Of a stretch of 5,275 nt of DNA, positions 1 through 5,262 are shown piece after piece; position 1 is the stretch's first letter, and every line of letters begins with the position of its first letter. The stretch is from NCBI GenBank assembly GCA_025934635.1, contig JAICWX010000485.1:1-5275 (forward strand), written 5' to 3'. The position numbers and the translations under genes are program-made. This DNA comes from Streptosporangiaceae bacterium (GTDB lineage: Bacteria > Actinomycetota > Actinomycetes > Streptosporangiales > Streptosporangiaceae). The notes under the pieces were generated by a model. The model was given only the letters and a program-made list of their open reading frames with translations, was not told the DNA's origin and ran no database searches.

Positions 1-4
1 GAGT

Positions 5-796
5 ATGGCCGTCGAGGCCTGCCTGATCCTGCCCCCGGTCAAGGCCACCGCAGCTCCCGGCACCCGGCTGCACAGCCTGCTCCTCGACCGGGAGACAGTC
101 TGCAACCAGGTCACAGAGCTGTTCCCGGCAGTGCTGACCGCGTTCGCAGCCGCGCACAGCGCCCTCGCCCTGATCGTGGCACTGCCCCTGGTGATCGTGC
201 CGCAGCGATCGCTGCGCCATGCCGCACTGGCCGCCGCGGCCCGGACCGACGCCAAGACCGGGCTGCTGAACGCCGGCGCCTGGCAGCGCGAAGCCGCCGT
301 GGAGGTCACCCGGGCTGCCCCGGCGCAGGCTCCGCTGGCGGTCGCCATCGCCGACATCGACCACTTCAAAGCCGTCAACGACACGCACGGCCACCTCGCC
401 GGTGACGCCGTGCTCGCCGCGGTCTCCGCCGCCATGCGGGACCTGCTGCGCGACTGCGACCTGTGCGGCCGGTTCGGCGGCGAGGAATTCGCCCTGCTAC
501 TCCCCCGCACCACAGCTCCCCAGGCCCTCGAGATCACCGAGCGGATCCGCCAGGGGATCTCCCAGCTCGCCATCCCCCGGGACGGCACCGCGGCAATACG
601 AGTCACCATCTCTATCGGCGTCGCCGTCCCCAGCCAGACCTGCCGCACCCTCGATGACCTCCTCGCCGCCGCCGACCACGCCCTCTACCAAGCCAAACGC
701 AACGGCCGCGACCGCGTCATCATGGACGCAGACACCCGAGTCCTGCAGGCCAGCCAGCCGCTGCCGCTCGCGCGCACCGATATCCTGCTGGGTTAG
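5..796 (+). CDS. GGDEF diguanylate cyclase, C-terminal part of a membrane protein
   Basis: Likely makes cyclic di-GMP from two GTP at the inner face of the membrane. Numbering from the ATG at 5: a hydrophobic segment at about 39-66 is followed by a short linker and a full GGDEF domain (about 79-240). Visible motifs are RTDAKTGLLN (80-89), the metal-binding DID (117-119), FKAVND (121-126), the active-site GGEEF (158-162), TISIGVA (201-207) and ALYQAKRNGRDRV (226-238). An inhibitory I-site, R149-x-x-D152, sits at the canonical distance before GGEEF, so product inhibition is expected. No PAS, GAF or EAL domain is present. Actinobacterial relatives usually have several membrane helices before this point, and the reading frame is open to the window edge, so the ATG at 5 is probably internal and the gene partial. 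It is divergent from the recombinase cassette in strand and function and looks like host chromosome. Confidence 0.93.
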   Translation: MAVEACLILPPVKATAAPGTRLHSLLLDRETVCNQVTELFPAVLTAFAAAHSALALIVALPLVIVPQRSLRHAALAAAARTDAKTGLLNAGAWQREAAVEVTRAAPAQAPLAVAIADIDHFKAVNDTHGHLAGDAVLAAVSAAMRDLLRDCDLCGRFGGEEFALLLPRTTAPQALEITERIRQGISQLAIPRDGTAAIRVTISIGVAVPSQTCRTLDDLLAAADHALYQAKRNGRDRVIMDADTRVLQASQPLPLARTDILLG

Positions 797-811
797 TGAT
801 CAGGCGACGCT

Positions 812-829
812 AGCGGACCGATCCCCGCT
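812..829 (+). terminator. weak hairpin after the GGDEF gene
   Basis: AGCGG (812-816) can pair with CCGCT (825-829) around an 8-base loop. One extra G-C pair and one wobble pair at the base extend the stem to about 7 bp. It begins 15 bases after the stop codon. There is no T run, which is common in high-GC actinomycetes. Placement suggests a terminator, but the stem is short and could be chance in such GC-rich DNA. Confidence 0.25.
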
Positions 830-925
830 GGAAGCCGGTACCCCAACGGCTGGCCTGGCCGGTTGCTCGCCGGGCGGACCCGACTTCGATGGCGTGCCAT
901 GACTGATTCGCGAACTCGCAGCATG

Positions 926-948
926 CATTCCGCTGTTCCGGCGGAATG
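926..948. repeat. 8-bp inverted repeat
   Basis: CATTCCGC (926-933) is the exact reverse complement of GCGGAATG (941-948), separated by 7 bases. Just before it lie the palindromes TTCGCGAA (907-914) and GCATGC (921-926). No T run follows. It could be a hairpin in a transcript or a protein-binding dyad. Confidence 0.45.
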
Positions 949-973
949 ACCAGGCGGAGCGTTGTTAGCCGTC

Positions 974-1000
974 CCATCCGTCTCGCGAGAACCCGGATGG
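974..1000. repeat. stem-loop with a palindrome inside its loop
   Basis: CCATCCG (974-980) pairs with CGGATGG (994-1000). The 13-base interval contains TCTCGCGAGA (981-990), itself a perfect 10-base palindrome. The nested arrangement is unusual for random DNA, but no gene start lies close enough to make a regulatory role clear. Confidence 0.45.
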
Positions 1001-1247
1001 CGGGCGATGGGCACACCGGGAGGAGCCGGAATGCGGAATGGACGCAGATCCCGGATTCCAGCCCCTTCCCTTCCGCACCTTCCGCGGTTCCGGTCTGCCG
1101 TCATGCAACGTGCTGCTGAGAGGCTGACCGTGCTGTGGACGGGCAGCGTTTCTAGCTGCCGACTCGCCGAGAGTCCTCGCAGGCGTTGGCGACGAGTCTG
1201 CGCAAGGCGGTCCGACGCCATCATCGCGAGCATGGCGGCGTGGTGTG

Positions 1248-1281
1248 CGCCGATCCCGGCCGGTCTCGGCCGGGATCGGCG
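1248..1281. repeat. perfect 14-bp hairpin, 6-base loop
   Basis: Positions 1248-1261 (CGCCGATCCCGGCC) and 1268-1281 are exact reverse complements around the loop GGTCTC. This is the strongest secondary structure in the gene-free stretch. No T run follows on either strand, so it is either an actinomycete-style terminator without a U tail or a structural/binding site. No convincing gene ends right beside it. Confidence 0.6.
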
Positions 1282-1526
1282 GGTGCCTCGCTCAAGTACG
1301 GCCACCGCGAGCCCGTGCCGCCTCCCGCGTACTGCGGGCGCGCAGCGAGCCCGCCGCGCACGGCCGGTGGTCTTGTCCCGGTACGGCTTCTTGCCGCCGA
1401 CCTTGGCGGAGCGCTTACCTACCGGACCCAGGTTGCGGGAAGCGCATTCTCCTGCGTGCCGTGTGGCGCCATTTATAGCCGATGACGGCCGGCGGGGCTT
1501 AACGTGGAAATAGTGCGGTCTATGTT

Positions 1527-1538
1527 GGCGCATTTTGC
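1527..1538 (+). repeat. left copy of the 12-base inverted end repeat
   Basis: GGCGCATTTTGC, exactly repeated in inverted orientation at 5151-5162. The inward flanks (1542 onward and 5145 downward) also share GC..CGAGG and a nearby GCCG, with some gaps. The AT-rich core is unusual for this GC-rich region. A 12-base match is not decisive alone: about one such pair is expected by chance in a window this size. Confidence 0.5.
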
Positions 1539-1596
1539 GGCAGCGACGAGGAAGTTGCCGAGCGCCTTTCCAGGGTTGTGCTGAGGCCGGGTACCG

Positions 1597-1630
1597 GGCG
1601 ACTGGTGAACGCTCGTATTCGTCTGTGGCG
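1597..1630. other. left recombinase-core-like site (degenerate)
   Basis: GGCGACTGGTGAA (1597-1609), an 8-base spacer (1610-1617), then TTCGTCTGTGGCG (1618-1630). Read against the minus-strand version of the site at 5054-5086, the left arm matches at 9 of 13 positions and the right arm at 8 of 13, with conservation concentrated next to the spacer (CTGGTGAA and TTCNTCTG). The spacers differ. This looks like a diverged partner core site at the left end of the element. Confidence 0.35.
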
Positions 1631-1640
1631 TGTTTGGCGG

Positions 1641-1919
1641 TCAGCCTGATGTCGGGTTACCAGCTGTGATGAGAAGGGCCGGCGGCGGTGGGCGTAGGGC
1701 GGGTAACGGGCCGGGCTGGAAGAGCGGTTCGCCGTCATTGCCGCCGAGCAGGAAGGTGAAGCGGTCCAGGTCGTTGCGGAGCTGTGGCAGGCCGTAGGCG
1801 GGGTGGCCGACGAATGCGAGCAGGGATGGGGCGAGGCGGGCGGGGTCGCTGGCGATCCAGCCGGTGAGGAATTGTAGGAGCTCGGCGAGTTCAGCGGCGT
1901 CTACGATGTCGAGGTTCAT
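1641..1919 (-). CDS. small hypothetical protein, 92 aa, last gene of the cassette
   Basis: I do not recognise a named family, but the composition is that of a real protein and it resembles, from memory, small unnamed Streptomyces proteins. Residues 1-67 look like a compact helical domain: acidic/hydrophobic helices (MNLDIVDAAELAELLQF), W21, FVGHPAYG (36-43) and LRNDLDRFTFLLGGNDGEPLF (47-67). The tail (68-92) is proline-rich with weaker GC third-position bias, so it may be an added, non-conserved extension. No membrane segment or catalytic motif is seen. The purine-rich Shine-Dalgarno-like stretch (GGAAGAGGAA) lies about 15 bases before the ATG at 1919, further than usual; an in-frame ATC at 1928 would be nearer. 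Codon 72 is TTA (1706-1704), rare in actinomycetes. It starts 140 bases after the second recombinase gene, so it may be a cassette passenger or accessory factor. Confidence 0.7.
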   Translation of the reverse strand: MNLDIVDAAELAELLQFLTGWIASDPARLAPSLLAFVGHPAYGLPQLRNDLDRFTFLLGGNDGEPLFQPGPLPALRPPPPALLITAGNPTSG

Positions 1920-2016
1920 GCGGGGGATGGCTGTTTCCTCTTCCTTCGCTGGTTTTCCTGTTCCCGTAGCAGCGCGTTCTCGCCTCCAGGTCAGGGGCGC
2001 GGGAATTCCTGTCGGG

Positions 2017-2044
2017 CGGATGCCCTGTCCCCGGAGGACATCCG
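2017..2044 (-). terminator. possible hairpin terminator after the second recombinase gene
   Basis: CGGATG (2017-2022) pairs with CATCCG (2039-2044). After one mismatch, CCT (2024-2026) pairs with AGG (2035-2037), leaving an 8-base loop. It lies 15 bases past the stop codon at 2060 and before the small gene at 1919. No T run is present. It may end or attenuate the recombinase transcript, leaving the small gene separately or weakly expressed. Confidence 0.3.
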
Positions 2045-2059
2045 CTGCCCGCGGTGCCG

Positions 2060-3565
2060 TCAGCCGCCGTGGTTCTGGGGTGGATCGTGGCCTGGCCGCT
2101 GGCCTGCGGCGTACCGGCTCCAGGTGGCGCCGGCGTTGACGTGCTGGCGGGTGGTAGTGGTGTGGTGGAAGCCGAGGGCGTCGGCGATGACGGGGGCGGG
2201 GACCTGGAGGACGAGCTGGCGCAGCGCGGAGATGCGGGCGGTGCGCAGCGGCAGGCCGTGGTCGCGGAGCTGGGCGGCGATGGAGCGGTAGGAGGCGGGC
2301 TGGCCGGCGTGGCGGCCGGGGAACAGCCAGTCGCTGCCGTGGTTGGCGGGGACGTGGTCGTGGCGGGTAGCGGCGAGCTGGTGCAGCGGCGCGTCGAACG
2401 GCGCCGGGACGGGGCTGGGCGGGTCGCCGAGCCGCAGCCAGGTCTGCCCGTCGTCGTCGCGGGTCAGGTCGCCGGCGGACAGTCGCAGGATGCGGCTGAG
2501 CGGCTGGGCGTAGAGAAGCATCAGGCAGGCGGCGGCGCGGGTCTTGACGGGGATGCCGGTGCCGGTGGCGAAGCGTCGCAGCAGGTCCAGGCGGCGCTGC
2601 TGGGTGATGGCCTGCCCGGAGTAGGCCTGCTGGCGGGGGATGTCCAGGTGGCGGGGGATGTGGCCGTGCCCGGTGGCCCAGACCAGGAATGCGCGGGCGC
2701 CTTCGCGCTGGTGGGTGCCGTGGCTGGCGTAGTAGGCGTCGATGTGGGCCTGGGTGAGGGCGGCCGGCCGCACGCCCAGGCCGGCGGTCCAGGTCAGGAA
2801 GGCCTGGGCCTGGATGAACCGGCTCCTGGCGTACTGGGCGGCGGTGGTGCGCAGCGGCCCGGCGGCGGCCCTGGCCCGCATCGCCGGGAGCTGGTGCCAC
2901 AGCCCGAACTGGCGCAGCAGCCGCAGGTGCGGGTGCCCGGCCAGGGCGTCCAGCCGCCGGTCCAGCCACGTGCCGAACTCGCGCAGCTGCCTGTCGGTGG
3001 CGGGCAGCATGCCGCAGTCCACCAGCAGGTCACGCAGGTAGTGCACGGCTCGCCGCCGGGGCCAGCCATCCAGCGCCTCGTGGGTGAGCGGCAGCGTGCC
3101 GGCCGCCAGGCGGGTGAGCAGGTCGCGGATGTGCGGTTTGCCCAGCCATTCCAGCGTGGCGGATGGGCTGGCCGTGGCGGCCAGGGCATCCGCCAGCGGT
3201 TTCAGCGGCGCAGCGATGGCACCGGTCCCGTCCTCCAGCAGCCGGGCGGCCGTCCAGGCCACGGCGCACCGGCCGCATAGCCGGCTCAGTCCTCGCCGGC
3301 TACCGGGAGCCATGCCGGTTTCGGTGCCGCACTGCAGGCAGGAGAAGTCCCGGGTGATCCCGGCGCAGTCCCGGCAGATCCGCACCCCGTCACGCAGGCC
3401 GGGCAGCGCCCGGTCCGCGGTGCCGCACCCGGGACAGGTCCCGGTGGCCGACAGCGCCACATCCAGGCACGGGTAGCACAGGTGCCCCTCGGGGAAAGAA
3501 GCGGCGGGCCAGCCGTGATGCCCGCACCGGGCGCAGGTCCGCTTCTTCGGCGCCGAGGCGGTCAC
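2060..3565 (-). CDS. zinc-ribbon tyrosine-recombinase-like protein, 501 aa
   Basis: Probable second recombinase subunit of the element. The N-terminal 100 residues carry six CxxC pairs (C11/14, C30/33, C44/47, C64/67, C76/79, C97/100), enough for three four-cysteine zinc ribbons. A helical core-binding region follows (about 240-310: RFIQAQAFLTWTAGLGVRPAALTQAHIDAYY), then a recombinase-like catalytic fold: LLYAQPLSRILRLSAGDL (350-367, with R358 as candidate first arginine), ISALRQL (445-451), and VIADALGFHHTTTTRQHV (459-476). The usual HxxR histidine appears as S446, no clear beta-hairpin lysine is seen, and the tyrosine expected after the GH-like motif is H475; Y485 is the nearest tyrosine. 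Activity may therefore be altered or lost. The start is the GTG at 3565, overlapping the HTH gene's stop (GTGA), which suggests translational coupling. The open frame continues upstream to 4030, but that part is only the shadow of the neighbouring genes. Confidence 0.87.
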   Translation of the reverse strand: MTASAPKKRTCARCGHHGWPAASFPEGHLCYPCLDVALSATGTCPGCGTADRALPGLRDGVRICRDCAGITRDFSCLQCGTETGMAPGSRRGLSRLCGRCAVAWTAARLLEDGTGAIAAPLKPLADALAATASPSATLEWLGKPHIRDLLTRLAAGTLPLTHEALDGWPRRRAVHYLRDLLVDCGMLPATDRQLREFGTWLDRRLDALAGHPHLRLLRQFGLWHQLPAMRARAAAGPLRTTAAQYARSRFIQAQAFLTWTAGLGVRPAALTQAHIDAYYASHGTHQREGARAFLVWATGHGHIPRHLDIPRQQAYSGQAITQQRRLDLLRRFATGTGIPVKTRAAACLMLLYAQPLSRILRLSAGDLTRDDDGQTWLRLGDPPSPVPAPFDAPLHQLAATRHDHVPANHGSDWLFPGRHAGQPASYRSIAAQLRDHGLPLRTARISALRQLVLQVPAPVIADALGFHHTTTTRQHVNAGATWSRYAAGQRPGHDPPQNHGG

Positions 3566-3909
3566 GGCCTGGGACGCAGCTTGGCGCGGGCCGGGCGCAG
3601 CGCGCTCAGGTCCGTGACGCCGTCCTTGCCGCCGCTGCTGCCGGCGGCGCGGCGGCGGGCCGGGACGTTCTCGGCGCGGGTGGCGATCAGCTGCGCCGGG
3701 GTGACGCCGAAGATGTCGCACAGCGCGGCGAGCACCGGCAGCGACAGCCGCTCCGGTGTCTGGGTGACCAGCCGCCACACCTGCACCGACGACAGCGTGA
3801 TACCCCGCTCGGCCAGCAGCGGCTCCAGGTCCGACGCGTTGAACAGCCCGGCGGCGGCCATCACCTCCCGCAGCCGCCACTGGTAGCTGACCTGCCGCTT
3901 GGCCGCCAT
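3562..3909 (-). CDS. XRE/Cro-type helix-turn-helix protein, 115 aa
   Basis: Small DNA-binding protein of the Cro/C1 (XRE) type. The HTH region spans about residues 12-75: RLREVMAAAG, then LLAERGITLSSVQVWRLVTQ (31-50) covering the turn and recognition helix, and the typical LSLPVLAALCDIFGVTPAQLI (55-75). The C-terminal 40 residues are basic, rich in arginine and proline, and probably disordered. It sits between two recombinase genes: its ATG shares a base with the upstream stop (TGATG) and its stop overlaps the next GTG. The Shine-Dalgarno AAGGAG ends 6 bases before the ATG at 3909; the GTG at 3912 would be only 3 bases away, so 3909 is preferred. Likely roles are autoregulation of the operon through the palindromes at 5054-5086, or an architectural role in recombination like an excisionase or TnpC. 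The family call is firm; the role is inferred. Confidence 0.9.
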   Translation of the reverse strand: MAAKRQVSYQWRLREVMAAAGLFNASDLEPLLAERGITLSSVQVWRLVTQTPERLSLPVLAALCDIFGVTPAQLIATRAENVPARRRAAGSSGGKDGVTDLSALRPARAKLRPRP

Positions 3910-5033
3910 CACGTGCTCCTTCCCGGCCGCATCGCCGCGGCCGCCGTCGCGTCCAGCGCCCGCCGCAGCGTCCGGGTCCGGAAGTCCGAGGACACGCAGG
4001 TGTAGATCGCGGTGGTGGAGGCGTGCTCATGGCCGGCCTGCTGCTGCACGAACAGCGGATCCCAGCCGCCCTCGATCAGGTGGGTGACATACGAGCGGCG
4101 CAGCGAGTGGAAATCCAGCCCCTCATCCAGGCCCAGCGCGTCCCGGTACTCACCCAGCCGCTTGTGCAGCGTCCCCGGCCCGATCCGCGGGCCGCGCTCG
4201 GACGGCCACAGCGCCGCCGACTCCCCGGCCGATGCCATCAGCGGCCGGGCCTCGGCGATCCACTGGGCCAGCACCTCGGGCACCCAGTCCCACACGGTCA
4301 GCACGCTGCGGTGCTTCGGCGGCGATCCCTTCATCGCCTTGCCGAACCTCACCTGGCACACCCCGTACTCCCCGAACTCCGGCGCATGCGGGTTCGGCCC
4401 GAAGTCGGCCACATCCAGCATCGCCGCCTCGGTGCGGCGCAGCCCGAACCCGTACGCCACCTTCAGCGCCGCCGCGTCCCGGAACGCCGGCAGCCACCCC
4501 TTGCGCCCGCCGCCGCGGACCCGCACTGCCTGCTCGTCCGCATGGTCGAACAGCGCCTCCAGCTCATCGAGGGTGAACGCCCGCTTGCGCGGGTCCGCCT
4601 CGTTCTGCTGGACATGGACCGCGGTGTTCCAGTCGTGGACCACCTGGACCGGATGGGTGCCGAACCGGGCCTGGCACTGATCGGCCCAGCCGTAGGCCGG
4701 ATCGGTCGCATACCGGCAGAACGCCGACACCGACGAAGCGTGAGCGCGGACCGTCGAGCGCGCCAGCCCCTTCACCCCCCGCATGTCCCCCAGCCACTCA
4801 TCGAGCATCTGCGGCGCCCACTGCCACGGCAGGGCATCAGCGTGGCCGGCGAACGCCCGCACCATCGCCTGCCGGCGGCCGATCGTGGAGAACGCCAGGT
4901 TCCGGGCCAGCTGCTGCGCCCGCCACCCCTCCAGCATCGCGGCGAACACCTGCTCGCCGGGATGCAGCAGCGGCACCCCCGCCGCCAGGTGCAGGCCCGC
5001 CGATCCCGGCATCCCGTCCTGCCCCACGCCCAC
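3909..5033 (-). CDS. tyrosine recombinase (integrase/XerC-D type), 374 aa
   Basis: Site-specific recombinase predicted to cut and rejoin DNA through a tyrosine-DNA linkage. A SAM-like core-binding domain occupies about residues 28-115 (STIGRRQAMVRAFAGHA; LARSTVRAHASSVSAFCRYA). The catalytic domain (about 150-350) shows all the classic residues: R199 in YGFGLRRTEAAML, a lysine in VRFGKAMKG (K232 or nearby), H309 and R312 in FHSLRRSYVTHL, H335 in QQAGHEHASTTAIY, and nucleophile Y344. Length is close to Tn554 TnpA (about 361 aa, from memory). Start choice: GGAGG at 5047-5043 is 9 bases before the GTG at 5033 but touches the GTG at 5042, so 5033 is preferred over a 377-residue form. It is the first gene of the minus-strand cassette and its stop overlaps the HTH gene. 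Expected to be the main catalytic subunit. Confidence 0.93.
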   Translation of the reverse strand: MGVGQDGMPGSAGLHLAAGVPLLHPGEQVFAAMLEGWRAQQLARNLAFSTIGRRQAMVRAFAGHADALPWQWAPQMLDEWLGDMRGVKGLARSTVRAHASSVSAFCRYATDPAYGWADQCQARFGTHPVQVVHDWNTAVHVQQNEADPRKRAFTLDELEALFDHADEQAVRVRGGGRKGWLPAFRDAAALKVAYGFGLRRTEAAMLDVADFGPNPHAPEFGEYGVCQVRFGKAMKGSPPKHRSVLTVWDWVPEVLAQWIAEARPLMASAGESAALWPSERGPRIGPGTLHKRLGEYRDALGLDEGLDFHSLRRSYVTHLIEGGWDPLFVQQQAGHEHASTTAIYTCVSSDFRTRTLRRALDATAAAAMRPGRST

Positions 5034-5042
5034 CGCGACCAC

Positions 5043-5047
5043 CCTCC
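5043..5047 (-). promoter_or_regulatory. ribosome binding site deciding the first recombinase start
   Basis: GGAGG on the minus strand. It is 9 bases before the GTG at 5033 and directly adjacent to the GTG at 5042, which argues for the shorter protein. It lies just 6 bases from the inverted repeat ending at 5054, so a protein bound there could affect expression. Confidence 0.6.
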
Positions 5048-5053
5048 GTCACT

Positions 5054-5086
5054 TACATCAGATGAAGGAATCTTTCACCAGATGTA
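5054..5086. promoter_or_regulatory. 13-bp inverted repeat with 7-bp spacer: candidate recombinase core site or HTH operator
   Basis: TACATCAGATGAA (5054-5066) and TTCACCAGATGTA (5074-5086) are inverted repeats matching at 11 of 13 positions around GGAATCT (5067-5073). Two 13-bp arms and a 6-8 bp spacer is the geometry of tyrosine-recombinase core sites (loxP and FRT have 13-bp arms). Each arm is also nearly self-palindromic (TTCATC-N-GATGAA), with centres exactly 20 bp apart, which equally suits two operator sites for the XRE-type protein. The position, directly upstream of the first recombinase gene, fits either role. Confidence 0.55.
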
Positions 5087-5098
5087 GGCGGAGCGCAA
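5069..5098 (-). promoter_or_regulatory. weak candidate promoter of the recombinase operon
   Basis: On the minus strand, TTGCGC (5098-5093) is followed after 18 bases by AAGATT (5074-5069), a poor match to a sigma-70-type pair. It would start transcription about 30 bases before the GTG at 5033 and would be covered by the inverted repeat at 5054-5086, allowing autorepression. The match is weak and other AT-rich hexamers lie upstream. Confidence 0.2.
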
Positions 5099-5140
5099 CC
5101 CGGCAGGCAGCAGCCCCGCCGCCACGCCGGCCAGCCCCTC

Positions 5141-5164
5141 GCGGCGATTTGCAAAATGCGCCGC
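5141..5164. repeat. right end repeat within a near-perfect dyad
   Basis: Contains the right copy of the 12-base end repeat (5151-5162, inverse of 1527-1538). The copy lies inside a larger dyad: GCGGCG-ATTT (5141-5150) pairs with AAAT-CGCCGC (5154-5164, one bulged G) around GCA, giving 10-bp arms. The left copy lacks the second arm. This may be a recombinase or HTH binding site at the element end. Confidence 0.45.
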
Positions 5165-5249
5165 ACTGAACAACACCCAGCATCATTTAATGCACCTCAG
5201 CGGCACTATTCATGACCATCCAGGCGCCGCATCAAAACCATTCCAGTCC

Positions 5250-5262
5250 TTCATCAGATGAA
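5250..5262. repeat. perfect odd palindrome, third copy of the arm motif
   Basis: TTCATC-A-GATGAA is a perfect 6+1+6 palindrome. It shares 12 of 13 bases with the arm at 5054-5066, including the 11-base string CATCAGATGAA. Its centre is 196 bp from that arm. It lies beyond the outermost inverted end block, so it may be a distal operator, or a sign that the element extends past 5210. Confidence 0.5.

Larger units (their letters stand above)
797..1508. other. gene-free stretch with inverted repeats
   Basis: About 700 bases with no convincing gene. Open frames exist on both strands (for example 962-1513 plus and 793-1533 minus). Their products are arginine/proline-rich, without recognisable motifs, hydrophobic cores or the strong third-position GC bias of the real genes nearby. 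I see no tRNA or rRNA features. The stretch holds a cluster of small palindromes at 907-1000 and a strong 14-bp hairpin at 1248-1281. It may be intergenic DNA, decayed sequence or a host for a structured RNA; nothing here decides between these. Confidence 0.6.
1509..5210 (-). mobile_element. candidate mobile element: tyrosine recombinase / HTH / zinc-ribbon recombinase, with inverted end blocks
   Basis: The region encloses two tyrosine-recombinase-family genes, an XRE-type regulator and a small unknown gene, all on the minus strand. Short blocks recur inverted at the two flanks, in the same order from outside inward: AATAGTGC (1509-1516 / 5203-5210), GGCGCATTTTGC (1527-1538 / 5151-5162), GGGTTGTGCT against GGGTTGCGCT (from 1573 / from 5101), CTGGTGAA (1602-1609 / 5074-5081) and TTCGTCTG against TTCATCTG (from 1618 / from 5066). 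The gene order recalls Tn554-type modules. The exact ends are not proven: the outermost 8-base block has unequal spacing, so the true boundary may be the 12-base repeat (1527-5162) or the core-like sites. No target-site duplication was found. Confidence 0.5.

Noticed and set aside
951..970. GTTGTTAGCC considered as an integron attC core
   Set aside because: It does not fit the GTTRRRY core and no partner inverse core at suitable spacing is present.
793..1533. A 246-codon minus-strand frame, considered as a degraded transposase
   Set aside because: The composition is arginine-rich without transposase motifs. A phrase in another frame near 1480-1580 (HNPGKALGNFLVAAAK) looked protein-like, but it uses rare ATA/ATT codons, lacks a start, and coincides with the end repeat.
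1920..2969. Upstream extension of the small gene's frame to a 442-residue protein
   Set aside because: The upstream part overlaps the recombinase gene out of frame and is low-complexity proline/arginine. Only the part after the ATG at 1919 reads like a real protein.
2054..3280. A 408-codon plus-strand open frame over the zinc-ribbon recombinase gene
   Set aside because: Its product is glycine/alanine/valine-rich and low in complexity, without motifs. It is the antisense shadow of a strongly GC-biased gene.
3566..4030. N-terminal extension of the zinc-ribbon recombinase to 656 residues
   Set aside because: The added stretch is glycine/arginine/proline-rich shadow sequence across the HTH gene. 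The natural start is the GTG that overlaps the HTH stop.
4023..5087. A 354-codon plus-strand open frame opposite the first recombinase
   Set aside because: Arginine/proline/histidine-rich with no recognisable domain. The minus strand has every catalytic motif of a tyrosine recombinase.
1509..5210. Search for target-site duplications or direct attL/attR repeats at the element ends
   Set aside because: No convincing direct repeat was found by eye immediately outside either end. An automated search is needed before claiming one.
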